Origin: Muribaculaceae bacterium
Lineage (GTDB): Bacteria > Bacteroidota > Bacteroidia > Bacteroidales > Muribaculaceae
DNA length: 64,000 nt
Direction of reading: 5' to 3'
Assembly: GCA_017619935.1 (NCBI GenBank)
Contig: JAFZRJ010000019.1
Span: forward strand, 62,001 to 126,000
Part shown: positions 26,106-36,343 of the stretch, in pieces
Layout of the letters: every line of letters starts with the position of its first letter
Position numbering within the stretch: position 1 is the stretch's first letter
Position numbers and translations under genes: made by a program
The notes under the pieces: model-generated
What the model was told of the DNA's origin: nothing
What the model saw: the letters and a program-made list of their open reading frames with translations, nothing else
The model's database searches: none

Positions 26106-29100
26106 ATGAAAATTAGACTTGTATCCTTATTGCTGTGCTTGTTGCCCCTGTGGCTCACGGCGCAGACAATGAAAATTCAAGGCACAGTGGTGGATGACAA
26201 TGATGGCAGTCCATTGCCGGGTGTGACGGTGACCCTTGAAGGCACCGGTACGACCACTGCGACCGACTTTGACGGCCAATACGTGATAACATCAAACGGC
26301 AAGGGCACCTTGGTGTTCACCTTTGTGGGAATGGCCACCGAGCGTCGCTCCTTCACCAGTTCATCGACCATTAATGTGCGCATGAGTGAAGACAACCAGA
26401 TGCTCAGCGAAGTGGTGGTGGTGGGTTACGGCACCATGCGTAAAAGCGACCTTACAGGGTCGGTGGCGTCGATTGGAGCCGACAAACTCAAGAAGACTCC
26501 TGCCGCCAATCTTGACCAGGCGTTGCAGGGCCGTGCTGCCGGTGTGACAGTCAATGCCAACAGCGGTCAGCCTGGTGCTGGAGCACAGGTACGCATCCGT
26601 GGTATAGGAACTGTGAACAATGCCGACCCGGTCTATGTGGTGGATGGTGTGATTTGCAACGACATCAACTTCCTGAGCCCTGCCGACATTGCCAGTACCG
26701 AGATTCTCAAGGACGCCTCGGCTACCGCCATCTATGGCAGCCGTGGTGCCAATGGTGTGGTGCTGGTTACCACCAAGAAAGGTGACACGGGACAGAGCCA
26801 CATCTCATTTGATATGTATGTGGGAATCCAAAACCGTTGGAAAAAACTTGACCTGATGGGTCGCGACGAGTTTGTCAGCACCTATCTGGCCCTTAACGGC
26901 CGAGCTGCCGAAGTGAAGCGTTTCGAAGAGCGCGGCTTCAATGAGTGGTTGCAACAGTACAAGATAGGCAGTGACCAGCACTATGCAGTGGCGCTCACCG
27001 AAAAGTATCCCGACGGACTGGATTACAGCAAGATCAATACCGACTGGCAAGACGAGGTGTTCGCCCGCGATGCCGTTATCCAGAACTATCATGTGAGCAT
27101 AGATGGAGGTACTGAAAAGGCCAATTATTCGTTCAGCGGCAGCTGGTTTGACCAGGACGGTATCATCAAGAGCAGCGACTTCAAACGTGTGACGGTGCGT
27201 GCCAATACGTCGTTCCAGGTGAAGCCCTGGTTCAAGATTGGAGAGAACCTGAGCTATGTGTATAGTTGGGGTCGCAGTACCAGTGCCGACGAAGCCAATG
27301 CCGACAGCAACTTGCTCTCGCAAGCCATTTCTATGGCACCCTGGGATCCGCCTTATTACCCAAACGGAGCTATGAACAACAAGGGACTGGACTTGAGCGG
27401 GAAAGTGGCGCCCCCCTCCAATAACAAGAATGTGTACAGTCCCATGAGCAGCCTTTCGGTGAGTCACCCACGCAACGTGTATGGCCGCTGGATAGGCGAC
27501 ATTTACGCCGAAATCACCCCATGGGAATGGCTCACCTATCGTGCCGACGTGAGTCTTGACGACGTAAACTATAAGCATCGCTTGTTTAAGGACAAATATG
27601 AAGTGTCGGCCTACGACAAGAACGACAAAAATTTCTTGGAACGCAGTTTGGCTCACTACACCACGCTGGTGTGGGAGCAGACGCTCACGTTCAAGAAACA
27701 GCTCGCCGCCGACCACTATCTGAACGCAATGGTAGGACAGACCACCGAGGAGTTCAACTGGTATCAGATTGGTGGCTCGGGCAATAGTATCAACAACCCC
27801 GTGTCTCGCAACTGGTATCTAGGTCAAACCACCGAGACTAACCCTGCCGGTGACAGTGTTGACCGCACTCGCCGTATGTCATGGCTGAGTCGCATTCACT
27901 ATACCTATAAAGACAGGTATATGGCGACGTTCAACTTCCGTGCCGATGGCAGCAACAAGTTCCCCGAGAACACGTGGGGTTATTTCCCCTCGTTGGCATT
28001 GGCATGGCGTATGAGCGAGGAAGCATTTTTGAAGAATGTGAGTTGGCTCGACAACTTGAAGTTGCGTGCCGGTTGGGGTCGCATCGGTAACGACAAAATC
28101 GGCAACGACGCCTTCGTGGCTACGGTGTTCAACGATGGACCGACGTTTGTTGCCTATCCGTTTGGTGGCAACGCCGACACTCCGGGAGCCACTATCCTTA
28201 TTTATCCCAATCAGGGTGGCGTATGGGAGAAAACCGAAACGTGGAACCTAGGTGTGGATGCCTCATTCTTGCGAGGTCGCCTGACTGCCACAGTCGAGGT
28301 CTTCCAGCGTGACACCAAGGATATGATTGTGGGCAAGATGATGCCAGCCCAGATGGGACAGCGTTATAATGCACAAATTAATGCCGCCACAGTGCGTAAC
28401 CGTGGTCTTGAAATCACGCTTGGCCATCAGAACACACTGGGCGATTTCCATTATGCCATCGACGGCAACGTGTCGATGATTGAAAACAAACTTACCCATC
28501 TGAACGGTGGTACTCCGTTCTGGGTCGATGGTGTGCGCTACAGCGATGAGGGCCTGGGATTGTTCACCTTCTGGGGCTATGACTACCAGGGAGTGTTCAA
28601 CACGCAGGAGGAAGCCGATGCCCACTGGCCGGGCTATGCCCAGGCTGGCGAAGTCAATCCTTTCCATGCTGGTGACGCCATTTATGCCGACCTTGACGGT
28701 GACGGCCGCTTGACCGACGACGGCGATCGTAAGGGGCTGGGTAATCCGTTCCCCTGGCTTTCCTATGGTCTGAACCTGAGTGCCGATTGGCGCGGTTTCG
28801 ACTTGTCGGTGTTCTTCCAAGGTATAGCCGGCAATGAGATTTATAATATGATGCGTGTCCGCACCGAGTATAACGGAACCTCAAGTCAGTTGAGCACTGC
28901 TATGCGTGATGTGTGGACTCAGGCGAAGGCCGATGAAGGCATCTTCGGCAGCATTCCCGATCCCAACGGCAACACCTACAATCGCTCTTCGAGCAGCCGA
29001 TTTGTGGAGAAAGGTGACTACCTGCGCCTGAAAAACATACAGTTGGGCTACACCTTGCCCAACAGCATCGCCCACAAGATGGGTATGAGCAAGTGCCGCG

Positions 29101-29234
29101 TCTATGTGAGTGGCAGCAACCTGCTGACGTTTACCAAATACACTGGTTATGACCCTGAAGTGGCCGGTGGTGTGGACTGGGGTAACTATCCGCAGTCGCG
29201 CACTTATATGTTCGGCCTTAACCTGTCGTTCTAA
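26106..29234 (+). CDS. SusC/RagA-family TonB-dependent outer-membrane transporter
   Basis: 1042 residues with a signal peptide ending TAQ. A carboxypeptidase-regulatory-like domain (about 23-95; IQGTVVDDNDGSPLPGVTVTLEG) precedes the SusC signature VVVVGYGTMRKSDLTGSVAS, the plug domain with RIRGIGTVNNADPVYVVDGV, and a 22-strand barrel ending FGLNLSF. It pulls oligosaccharides through the outer membrane with SusD as lid and TonB as energy source. No N-terminal STN domain is present, so it is not expected to signal to an anti-sigma factor. It is the first gene of the PUL. Confidence 0.96.
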   Translation: MKIRLVSLLLCLLPLWLTAQTMKIQGTVVDDNDGSPLPGVTVTLEGTGTTTATDFDGQYVITSNGKGTLVFTFVGMATERRSFTSSSTINVRMSEDNQMLSEVVVVGYGTMRKSDLTGSVASIGADKLKKTPAANLDQALQGRAAGVTVNANSGQPGAGAQVRIRGIGTVNNADPVYVVDGVICNDINFLSPADIASTEILKDASATAIYGSRGANGVVLVTTKKGDTGQSHISFDMYVGIQNRWKKLDLMGRDEFVSTYLALNGRAAEVKRFEERGFNEWLQQYKIGSDQHYAVALTEKYPDGLDYSKINTDWQDEVFARDAVIQNYHVSIDGGTEKANYSFSGSWFDQDGIIKSSDFKRVTVRANTSFQVKPWFKIGENLSYVYSWGRSTSADEANADSNLLSQAISMAPWDPPYYPNGAMNNKGLDLSGKVAPPSNNKNVYSPMSSLSVSHPRNVYGRWIGDIYAEITPWEWLTYRADVSLDDVNYKHRLFKDKYEVSAYDKNDKNFLERSLAHYTTLVWEQTLTFKKQLAADHYLNAMVGQTTEEFNWYQIGGSGNSINNPVSRNWYLGQTTETNPAGDSVDRTRRMSWLSRIHYTYKDRYMATFNFRADGSNKFPENTWGYFPSLALAWRMSEEAFLKNVSWLDNLKLRAGWGRIGNDKIGNDAFVATVFNDGPTFVAYPFGGNADTPGATILIYPNQGGVWEKTETWNLGVDASFLRGRLTATVEVFQRDTKDMIVGKMMPAQMGQRYNAQINAATVRNRGLEITLGHQNTLGDFHYAIDGNVSMIENKLTHLNGGTPFWVDGVRYSDEGLGLFTFWGYDYQGVFNTQEEADAHWPGYAQAGEVNPFHAGDAIYADLDGDGRLTDDGDRKGLGNPFPWLSYGLNLSADWRGFDLSVFFQGIAGNEIYNMMRVRTEYNGTSSQLSTAMRDVWTQAKADEGIFGSIPDPNGNTYNRSSSSRFVEKGDYLRLKNIQLGYTLPNSIAHKMGMSKCRVYVSGSNLLTFTKYTGYDPEVAGGVDWGNYPQSRTYMFGLNLSF

Positions 29235-29268
29235 CCCATAACAGTTTAACTTATAAATAGATTGAACA

Positions 29269-30897
29269 ATGAAAAAGACGATTAAATATGTAATGCTCAT
29301 TGCCTTGACGGCTGTTATGGGAGCATGCAACGACTGGCTTACCGATGACACCCCTGGCTCGAACAAAATTGAAGACTACTTTGTGAGTACTGCAACAGCC
29401 CTTGAGGTGGTCAACGCTTCTTATATGCCTTTGGCCTGGGAATATGGAACTTCAACCACCTTCTACAGTGAGTGGTTTATTGGTGACATTGTGAGTGACG
29501 ATGCCCTCAAAGGCGGTCAGGGAATCTCCGACATGGGCAACGCCTACGATATGGAGAATTTCAAGACCAATCCCGACAACCGCCTGTTGCTGGGCTTCTA
29601 CAACGCGCAGTGGCAGGGCATCCAGCGTTGCAACCTCGCTATTGAGCAGGTGAGCGGCATGGAAGAAGGTGTAGATGCCGATTTCACTCCTGAAATGAAA
29701 GCGCGCTTGATAGCCGAGGCCAAGTTTATGCGTTCCTATTATTATTTCCGCTTGGTTCGCATCTTCGGCGGTATGCCGCTCATCGACTATGTGGTGGACA
29801 GTTCCAATAAATTCAATTTCAACCGAGCTTCCCAAATTGAGACTTATGAGTTTATCATCAAGAATTTGGAAGAAGCGGTCGAGTCACTTCCACTCAAGTC
29901 AAAGTATGCCAAGGCCGATATGGGTCGCGCTACTCGTGGAACAGCACAGGCCATGCTGCTCAAAGCCAACCTCTATTTGGCCGGTTTCCAGGCTCAGCAG
30001 GGCATAGATGCCACTGCCGCTTACCGCGAAGCGAAGAAGTGGGGCGAGGCGTTGATGGAAACCAATGAATATGACCTTGTTGGTACCTATTTCGACAACT
30101 TCACGATGGTGGGTGAGAACGGCAAGGAGAGTATCTTTGAGATTCAGTATGTAGAAGATCCCCGCAGCGACTATGGCGAGGGTGAAGGGTTCACTCGTGG
30201 CACGTTCACACTCATTCTGCAACGTCCGCGCTCAGGTTTCAACGACAGTGAGACAGGATGGGGCTTTGACCGTCCCACTCAGAATCTCTACGATGAATTT
30301 GAGCCTGGCGACCCACGTCGTGACGCCACTATCATGTGGCAAACCGAAGGTGAGATTGATGAAACGTCGCTCTATATGGGCAATCGTTATTACAATCGCA
30401 AGTATGCCCAAACCACCGATGGGCCTAATGGCACTTGGTATCACTTGACGCATCACTCCCGTGGTCCGCTCAACTATCGCTTGATTCGCTATAGCGATGC
30501 CTTGCTGATGTATGCCGAGGCTTGCTGCGAATTGGGCGACCTTGCGCCCGCCATCAACGCGCTAAACCGTGTTCGCAACCGTGTGGGCATGGCTCCGTTC
30601 CCTTACACTGCCACCATTCAGGGCAAGACAGTGCACTTTACTGGTTCACAAGCCGACCTTCGTGCCGCCATACGTCATGAACGACGTGTGGAATTGGCGA
30701 TGGAAGGTCACCGCTGGTTTGACTTGTGCCGTTGGGGCATCGCCAAGGAAACAATGGATGCCTATATAGCGGGAGAAACCGAAGAGGCGCGTCATGAGTA
30801 TGGCGTGTTCCAGAAAGGTAAGCATGAGTTGATGCCTATCCCCAGTGAGGACCGCCAGCTCACCGAAGGCAAGTTGGATCAGAATCCTGGTTATTAA
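29269..30897 (+). CDS. SusD/RagB-family glycan-binding lipoprotein
   Basis: 542 residues. The N-terminus MKKTIKYVMLIALTAVMGAC is a lipoprotein signal with cysteine at position 20. TPR-like helices follow (RLIAEAKFMRSYYYFRLVRIFGG), and the C-terminal RHERRVELAMEGHRWFDLCRWG motif is diagnostic of the family. It caps the SusC barrel and binds the glycan at the cell surface. It lies 34 bases after susC. It is the only PUL component here with an evident lipobox. Confidence 0.96.
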   Translation: MKKTIKYVMLIALTAVMGACNDWLTDDTPGSNKIEDYFVSTATALEVVNASYMPLAWEYGTSTTFYSEWFIGDIVSDDALKGGQGISDMGNAYDMENFKTNPDNRLLLGFYNAQWQGIQRCNLAIEQVSGMEEGVDADFTPEMKARLIAEAKFMRSYYYFRLVRIFGGMPLIDYVVDSSNKFNFNRASQIETYEFIIKNLEEAVESLPLKSKYAKADMGRATRGTAQAMLLKANLYLAGFQAQQGIDATAAYREAKKWGEALMETNEYDLVGTYFDNFTMVGENGKESIFEIQYVEDPRSDYGEGEGFTRGTFTLILQRPRSGFNDSETGWGFDRPTQNLYDEFEPGDPRRDATIMWQTEGEIDETSLYMGNRYYNRKYAQTTDGPNGTWYHLTHHSRGPLNYRLIRYSDALLMYAEACCELGDLAPAINALNRVRNRVGMAPFPYTATIQGKTVHFTGSQADLRAAIRHERRVELAMEGHRWFDLCRWGIAKETMDAYIAGETEEARHEYGVFQKGKHELMPIPSEDRQLTEGKLDQNPGY

Positions 30898-31082
30898 GCA
30901 ATGTTAGATGACAGGCTGGAATTTCGGCCTTGAGATAAGATAAAAACGTCAATAGTGACAAGGTGACCCGTGAACGTGGTCTCCATAAAAAAGTATTAAT
31001 TTGTAGTCCCCTCGATTGCGTTTGCAGTCGTCACCCTGTCGCTGAGATGTTTATTATATTCACTTAATAAACAATAAACAAA

Positions 31083-32411
31083 ATGAAGAAATTTTTTACC
31101 CTTGCAGTTTTGCTGTTTGCCGCCAATAGTATGGTGAACGCGCAGTTCATCACCAAGGCGCTTGATGAGAACGATGAGCCGACTTTCGACTGGTCAAAAG
31201 CCGAGAAGTTTATCCCCATTGCTATCAGTGAGAGTGTGGGCGCGGCTTTTGGAAATGATGTGCTTTTCGATGCGACCGTTGACGACACAAATCGTTTCCT
31301 CTATGTGTGGAATGAAACGTATGTTGGTGTTGATCAAGATGGAAGCCTTAATTCTTTTGGTGAGCCTGAGGATCACATCGCCATGAATGTGACCAATATG
31401 GGATGGAGTGGTTGCGGATTCTGTCCTGCTGCCACAGCACCTATCGACTGGAGTGTGCTCGATGACTCATGGGTGCTGCACTTCGCTATTAAGAGTAAAG
31501 ATAATGCCAACCATGCCATCCACGTGGGTGAAGCCGGTTTTACACTGGGTTCAGCTGAATTTGAAGGATGCAAGGTGCTTGGCAACTTTGAGCGCGACAA
31601 CGAGTGGTATTATGTAGATATCCCTTACAGCGTGATTCGCCAATTGGTAGCCAGTGGAGATGTGAACGATGTATGGCCCAACAAGTTTGACCCCAACGGC
31701 AATGATGGCCAAGGCTCTTGGACGGGTGGTGTCACTGCTTACATCAGCAATTATCTGACCTTCCTTTCGGGTGGTGTACAGGGTACTCAACTGCGCCTTG
31801 ACAACATCTTCTGGTACAAAGACAACACCATCCAGGTGGAGGAACCGCTTGAGGATGTCTATATCCTGGGTGAAGTGAACGAGAACAGTTGGGCTCCCAA
31901 TGTGGGTCTGAAGATGGACAAAGCTGAGGGCGCCGACTATTATACCGCAACGTTTACTGCCGATGGCCGTAACGATGGCTATAACTACTTCAGCTTTACT
32001 CAGAAACTCGCCGAGAACAACGACCAGGGTGGTTGGGACTACATTGAACCCTATCGCTTCGGTGCTGTGAGCGAGGGCGACTTCTGGGTGACCGATGAAC
32101 AACTGGGACAACCTCTCAGCCTGACGAATGAGAACGGTCAAGCCTTCAGAGTTCCTGCTGGTGAATATTCTCTGAGCGTGAGTGTTGAGGACATGATAGT
32201 TTATATTGACAAAATCGGTGGTCCGGATCTGCCCGAAGGTGACGTGGATGGTGACGGCAAGGTGGATGTGTCTGACGTGAACGCCATCATCAACCTTATC
32301 TTGGAACTCAAGACCGCTGATCAATATCCTGGTAAGGCCGACCTTGACGGTGACGGCAAGGTGGATGTGAGCGATGTAAACGTTGTTATCAACATCATTC
32401 TCTCTAACTAA
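31083..32411 (+). CDS. SusE/F-position secreted glycan-binding protein with C-terminal dockerin
   Basis: 442 residues with signal peptide MKKFFTLAVLLFAANSMVNA, which has no lipobox cysteine. The N-terminal half is a beta domain of unknown family (WNETYVGVDQDG and CGFCPAATAP). Residues about 258-375 resemble the starch-binding SusE/SusF-type module (VYILGEVNENSWAPNVGLKM...YYTATFTADG). Residues 386-442 are a dockerin. The position after susD is that of a surface glycan-binding protein, which is normally a lipoprotein. Here the dockerin replaces the lipid anchor. The 185-base gap before it has no clear promoter. Confidence 0.82.
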   Translation: MKKFFTLAVLLFAANSMVNAQFITKALDENDEPTFDWSKAEKFIPIAISESVGAAFGNDVLFDATVDDTNRFLYVWNETYVGVDQDGSLNSFGEPEDHIAMNVTNMGWSGCGFCPAATAPIDWSVLDDSWVLHFAIKSKDNANHAIHVGEAGFTLGSAEFEGCKVLGNFERDNEWYYVDIPYSVIRQLVASGDVNDVWPNKFDPNGNDGQGSWTGGVTAYISNYLTFLSGGVQGTQLRLDNIFWYKDNTIQVEEPLEDVYILGEVNENSWAPNVGLKMDKAEGADYYTATFTADGRNDGYNYFSFTQKLAENNDQGGWDYIEPYRFGAVSEGDFWVTDEQLGQPLSLTNENGQAFRVPAGEYSLSVSVEDMIVYIDKIGGPDLPEGDVDGDGKVDVSDVNAIINLILELKTADQYPGKADLDGDGKVDVSDVNVVINIILSN

Positions 32412-32440
32412 ACTACTATCCCCTAACAGGGAAATATGAC

Positions 32441-32476
32441 TCGGAGGTCTCTGAGTTGTCGGAGACCTCCTTTTTT
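32441..32476 (+). terminator. Terminator between the SusE/F-like gene and the GH128-type gene
   Basis: Perfect stem GGAGGTCTC/GAGACCTCC (32442-32450 and 32462-32470) then six T. The loop and stem are of the CCGAG-type repeat family. A TAATTTTG -7 box (32485-32492) follows, so the next gene may be transcribed separately. Confidence 0.85.
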
Positions 32477-32504
32477 CTAAACAATAATTTTGCACCTAGA
32501 TTCT

Positions 32505-33968
32505 ATGAGGAAGATTTTCGTTGTTCTCATGCTTGGCATGATGGCCGTGTCGCTGTTGGCGCAACCGCCGCGCAGCACAAAACGCGGAGTGAGTGAAAAC
32601 GGCTTTACTTACGAAGCCGAGATTCACGCTTTATCGCCAGGCGTAAGTTGGTTTTATAATTGGGGAAATTTGCCCAATCGTCAGGTGCAGAATGTGGTTG
32701 GGCCAGGCACCGAGATGGAGTTCGTGCCCATGATTTGGAGTGCCAATTTCAATGAGACGAATCTGCGTGCCTATCTCTCCGAACACCCGGGTGTGAAATA
32801 CTTGTTGGGTTACAATGAGCCGAACTTCAAGGCTCAGGCCAACATGACTCCTGACAGTGCCGCCCGCCTGTGGCCCATCGTGGAGCAAATTGCCGCCGAT
32901 TATAACCTTCAACTGGTGGCTCCGGCACTCAACTATTCGGGCGAGGCTTTGGCCGATGGCCGTATATATCAGCCCGAAGAGTGGATGGACGCTTTCTTGG
33001 CAGCATATCCCGAAGCGCATTTCGATTATCTGGCTTTGCACTGCTATATGAACAGTGCCAAGGCACAGTTGAATTATGTAGAGAATTTTGCAAAGAAATA
33101 TGGTAAGCAAGTGTGGCTTACTGAATTTTGCGCTTGGGAGGGCACTGTTGATTCGCTCACACAGCAACACACCATGGTACAGAAAGTGCGCGACTTGGAA
33201 CTGAGTCCCTATGTCTATCGCTATGCTTGGTTCAAGGTGAGAGGTCAGGCGACCAATCCCTATTATCGTTTGATTATTCCACCCAATGTGCGTACAGGCC
33301 TTCCTGCGCCTGGCACCTTGTCCAACACGGGCATCATCTATGTGAACATGTCGGCATTCGACACTACCTATTACTATAGGCCTCGCATGGTGATTCCAGC
33401 CAAAGACTATGTTAATTGCACCGATGGCGTGTATCTGGAAGTGAACAATGACGTGGAAAGTGACCAAAAGATTCAAATTAGCCAGTTTGACGTATATGCT
33501 TCCGCCGAATACTTGATTGAAATCCCTGCCGACGGCAAATACACGCTGCAATTACGCATCTCCAGCCGCAAGTTCCTCTTAGACCCGAAATTGCGTGTGG
33601 AATGTGACGGTGAGACCGTGGCTGAACAAGAGTTGCCGTCAACCATTACCAGTGGTACGGCCGATAAATGGGCCACCCAAGAAATCACTGGCATTCAACT
33701 GCCAGCTGGAAAGCACCGCATCACCCTGAAGAGCCGTCAAAGCACCACTTGCAAACTCAACTGGTTCCAATTGCTGCCCGAAGGGTCAGTGATTGGCGAC
33801 GTGGACGGCGACGGCAAGGTTGACGTGAGCGATGTGAACGCTACTATCAACATCATCCTTGAACTGAACGCTGCTAGCGACTGTCCCGGTAGCGCCGACT
33901 TGAACGGCGACGGCAAAGTGGATGTGGAGGATGTGAATGGAATCATCAATATTATTCTTTCGAATTAA
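32505..33968 (+). CDS. GH128-type endo-beta-1,3-glucanase with CBM-like module and dockerin
   Basis: 487 residues from MRKIFVVLML. The start five codons upstream would spoil the signal peptide. Residues 30-270 fit the Glyco_hydro_cc/GH128 fold: SWFYNWG, Glu105 in LGYNEPN as likely acid/base, LHCYM, and Glu207 in VWLTEFCAW as likely nucleophile. Residues about 285-425 form a CBM6/35-like beta sandwich (QFDVYASAEYLIEIPADGKY). The last 57 residues are a dockerin. GH128 enzymes cut beta-1,3-glucans, which points to laminarin- or curdlan-type substrates for this PUL. It lacks a lipobox, so surface retention would need the dockerin or T9SS. Confidence 0.87.
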   Translation: MRKIFVVLMLGMMAVSLLAQPPRSTKRGVSENGFTYEAEIHALSPGVSWFYNWGNLPNRQVQNVVGPGTEMEFVPMIWSANFNETNLRAYLSEHPGVKYLLGYNEPNFKAQANMTPDSAARLWPIVEQIAADYNLQLVAPALNYSGEALADGRIYQPEEWMDAFLAAYPEAHFDYLALHCYMNSAKAQLNYVENFAKKYGKQVWLTEFCAWEGTVDSLTQQHTMVQKVRDLELSPYVYRYAWFKVRGQATNPYYRLIIPPNVRTGLPAPGTLSNTGIIYVNMSAFDTTYYYRPRMVIPAKDYVNCTDGVYLEVNNDVESDQKIQISQFDVYASAEYLIEIPADGKYTLQLRISSRKFLLDPKLRVECDGETVAEQELPSTITSGTADKWATQEITGIQLPAGKHRITLKSRQSTTCKLNWFQLLPEGSVIGDVDGDGKVDVSDVNATINIILELNAASDCPGSADLNGDGKVDVEDVNGIINIILSN

Positions 33969-34037
33969 ACAGGTTGTGGGGCTAGGACTGAAAGTTTTCG
34001 GTTGTGGGCTACACAGCATTTAAGATAAAAGTTAGGT

Positions 34038-36272
34038 ATGAAAAGAACTGTCATCTCTTTTGCCGTGGCGTTGTTAGCCATCGTTGCCTATGCAGCGGTC
34101 ACGCCGCTTTATCTCGATGAGAGCGCTCCGCTGGAGCAGCGCATCAACGATCTTATGTCGAGATTGACCCTTGATGAGAAACTCTCCATCATTCATGCGC
34201 AGAGCAAGTTTTCGAGTGCAGGCGTGCCACGATTGGGAATTCCCACGTTTTGGACCTCCGATGGTCCTCATGGTGTTCGTCCTGATGTGCTTTGGGACGA
34301 GTGGGAACAAGCGGGTGCCACCAACGACTCGTGTGTGGCTTTTCCGGCGCTGACGTGTCTGGCGGCGACATGGAACCCCGATATGGCGCGCCGTTACGGT
34401 TTGGCGCTGGGCGAGGAAGCCCGTTATCGTGGCAAGGACATGATTCTGGGGCCTGGTGTAAACATTTGCCGCACGCCGTTCAATGGCCGCAACTTTGAAT
34501 ACATGGGTGAAGACCCCTATTTGGCGTCGCAATTGGTGGCTCCATATGTTCAGGGCTTGCAGTCGCAGGGTGTGGCCGCTTGCGTGAAGCACTATGCGCT
34601 TAATAACAATGAGTTGTTCCGCCATACCACCAATGTGATTGTTGATGACCGCGCTCTGCACGAAATCTATCTTCCGGCTTTCAAGGCGGCTGTGCAACAG
34701 GGACACGCCTGGGGAATCATGGGATCTTATAACCTGTATAAGAACTATCACAACTGCCATAATCCTTATCTGCTCAACAACATCTTGAAGCGTGATTGGG
34801 GCTTCGACGGTGTGGTGGTGAGTGACTGGGGCGGTGCGCACGACACCGAGCAATCCATCAATTATGGCTTGGACCTGGAGTTCGGCACCTGGACCGACGG
34901 GCTGAGTGAGGGCGCGAAAAACGCCTATGACGATTATTATCTGGCGTTGCCCTATAAGAGATTGATAGAAAAAGGAAAATATGGCACCAAAGAACTGGAT
35001 GAGAAGGTGCGTCGTGTGCTGCGTCTGTTCATGCGCACGACGTTGCGCGACCATCGGCCTCGCGGTTCCATGTGCTCGGCCGAGCATTATGCGGCAGCGC
35101 GCGAAATAGGCTGCGAGGGTATTGTGTTGCTGCAAAACAAGGGTGAGGCCCTGCCCATCAACACGGCTACCGTGAAGCGTGTGCTGGTGGTGGGTGAGAA
35201 TGCCATCAAGATGATGACTGTGGGCGGCGGTAGCAGTTCGCTCAAAGTGCAGCGCGAAATAGTGCCGCTTGACGGCTTGAAATCACGATTGGAGCGTGAC
35301 GGTGTGATTGTGGATTACGCCCGTGGTTATGTGGGCGACACGATAAGTTCTTACAATGGTGTCACTACAGGCCAGAATTTGGAAGACAATCGCACTTCTG
35401 CTCAACTCATCGAGGAGGCTGTAAATAAAGCCCGTGAAGCCGATGTGGTTGTGTTCTTCGGTGGACTCAACAAGCGTCACCATCAGGATGCCGAGGAGTA
35501 TGACCGTGAAAGTTACGGGTTGCCTTATGCACAAGATGCAGTGATTGAGGCTCTGGCGAAAGTCAACAAGCGACTGGTAGTGGTCAATATCTCGGGCAAC
35601 GCCGTGGCGATGCCCTGGCGCGACCGTGTGGCGGCCATCGTTCAGGGATGGTACATCGGAAGTGAGACAGGCCACGCTTTGGCCGACGTGCTGGTGGGAG
35701 ACGCAAATCCTAGCGGCAAGCTGCCTTATACCTGGCCCGAAAAACTCACCGATGTGGGCGCACATGCACTGGGCGACTATCCCGGAACCAAGCGGGACAA
35801 TGAAGACATCTGGGACGAGGAGTATCGTGAGGGCATCTATGTGGGCTATCGTTGGGTGGACAAAGCCAAAACGAAACCGGCATTCGCTTTCGGTCATGGC
35901 CTTAGTTATACCACTTTCAAACTGGGTAAGCCTGTGGCTAGCGCTACTCGTATCGCACAGGGCGACAGCATCACTTTCACCATTCCCGTGACTAATACCG
36001 GCCGTCGTGCCGGGGCCGAAGTGGTGCAACTCTACATCAGTGACCTCAAGTCGAGCCTTGAGCGCCCCTTGAAGGAACTGAAAGGTTTCCAGAAAGTGTA
36101 TCTCGAACCAGGACAGACCGCTATGGTGAACATCACCATTGGCCGTGATGCACTCAGTTATTATGACGACCAGCGAAGTGAATGGGTGGCCGAGCCAGGT
36201 GATTTTGAGGCACTGATAGGCACGGCCAGCGACAACTTGCCCGCACGCATTAAATTCACACTCACAGAGTAA
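34038..36272 (+). CDS. GH3 family beta-glucosidase
   Basis: 744 residues with signal peptide MKRTVISFAVALLAIVAYAA. The N-terminal (beta/alpha)8 domain has TSDGPHGVRPD, the KHYALNNNE motif and the nucleophile Asp263 in VVVSDWGG. The alpha/beta sandwich domain follows (IVLLQNKGEALPI, GGLNKRHHQDAEEYDR), and a C-terminal FN3-like domain starts around residue 640 (TFTIPVTNTGRRAGAEVVQLYI). It would release glucose from oligosaccharides in the periplasm, the last step of the PUL. No dockerin or CTD tail is present, in keeping with a periplasmic enzyme. It lies 69 bases after the GH128-type gene. Confidence 0.95.
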   Translation: MKRTVISFAVALLAIVAYAAVTPLYLDESAPLEQRINDLMSRLTLDEKLSIIHAQSKFSSAGVPRLGIPTFWTSDGPHGVRPDVLWDEWEQAGATNDSCVAFPALTCLAATWNPDMARRYGLALGEEARYRGKDMILGPGVNICRTPFNGRNFEYMGEDPYLASQLVAPYVQGLQSQGVAACVKHYALNNNELFRHTTNVIVDDRALHEIYLPAFKAAVQQGHAWGIMGSYNLYKNYHNCHNPYLLNNILKRDWGFDGVVVSDWGGAHDTEQSINYGLDLEFGTWTDGLSEGAKNAYDDYYLALPYKRLIEKGKYGTKELDEKVRRVLRLFMRTTLRDHRPRGSMCSAEHYAAAREIGCEGIVLLQNKGEALPINTATVKRVLVVGENAIKMMTVGGGSSSLKVQREIVPLDGLKSRLERDGVIVDYARGYVGDTISSYNGVTTGQNLEDNRTSAQLIEEAVNKAREADVVVFFGGLNKRHHQDAEEYDRESYGLPYAQDAVIEALAKVNKRLVVVNISGNAVAMPWRDRVAAIVQGWYIGSETGHALADVLVGDANPSGKLPYTWPEKLTDVGAHALGDYPGTKRDNEDIWDEEYREGIYVGYRWVDKAKTKPAFAFGHGLSYTTFKLGKPVASATRIAQGDSITFTIPVTNTGRRAGAEVVQLYISDLKSSLERPLKELKGFQKVYLEPGQTAMVNITIGRDALSYYDDQRSEWVAEPGDFEALIGTASDNLPARIKFTLTE

Positions 36273-36292
36273 CTCAGTTTGATGTATAAAAT

Positions 36293-36327
36293 AGGGACGG
36301 TTCATTTATTGAGCCGTCCCTGTTTTT
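36293..36327 (+). terminator. Terminator at the end of the PUL
   Basis: Stem AGGGACGG/CCGTCCCT with a 13-base loop, followed by GTTTTTA. It lies between convergent genes and may work for both. Confidence 0.8.
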
Positions 36328-36343
36328 ATGGTATGACGTTCTT

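Noticed and set aside
23233..34000. A cellulosome scaffold in the window
   Set aside because: Dockerins are present, but no cohesin fold or scaffold with repeated cohesins could be recognised in any large protein here.
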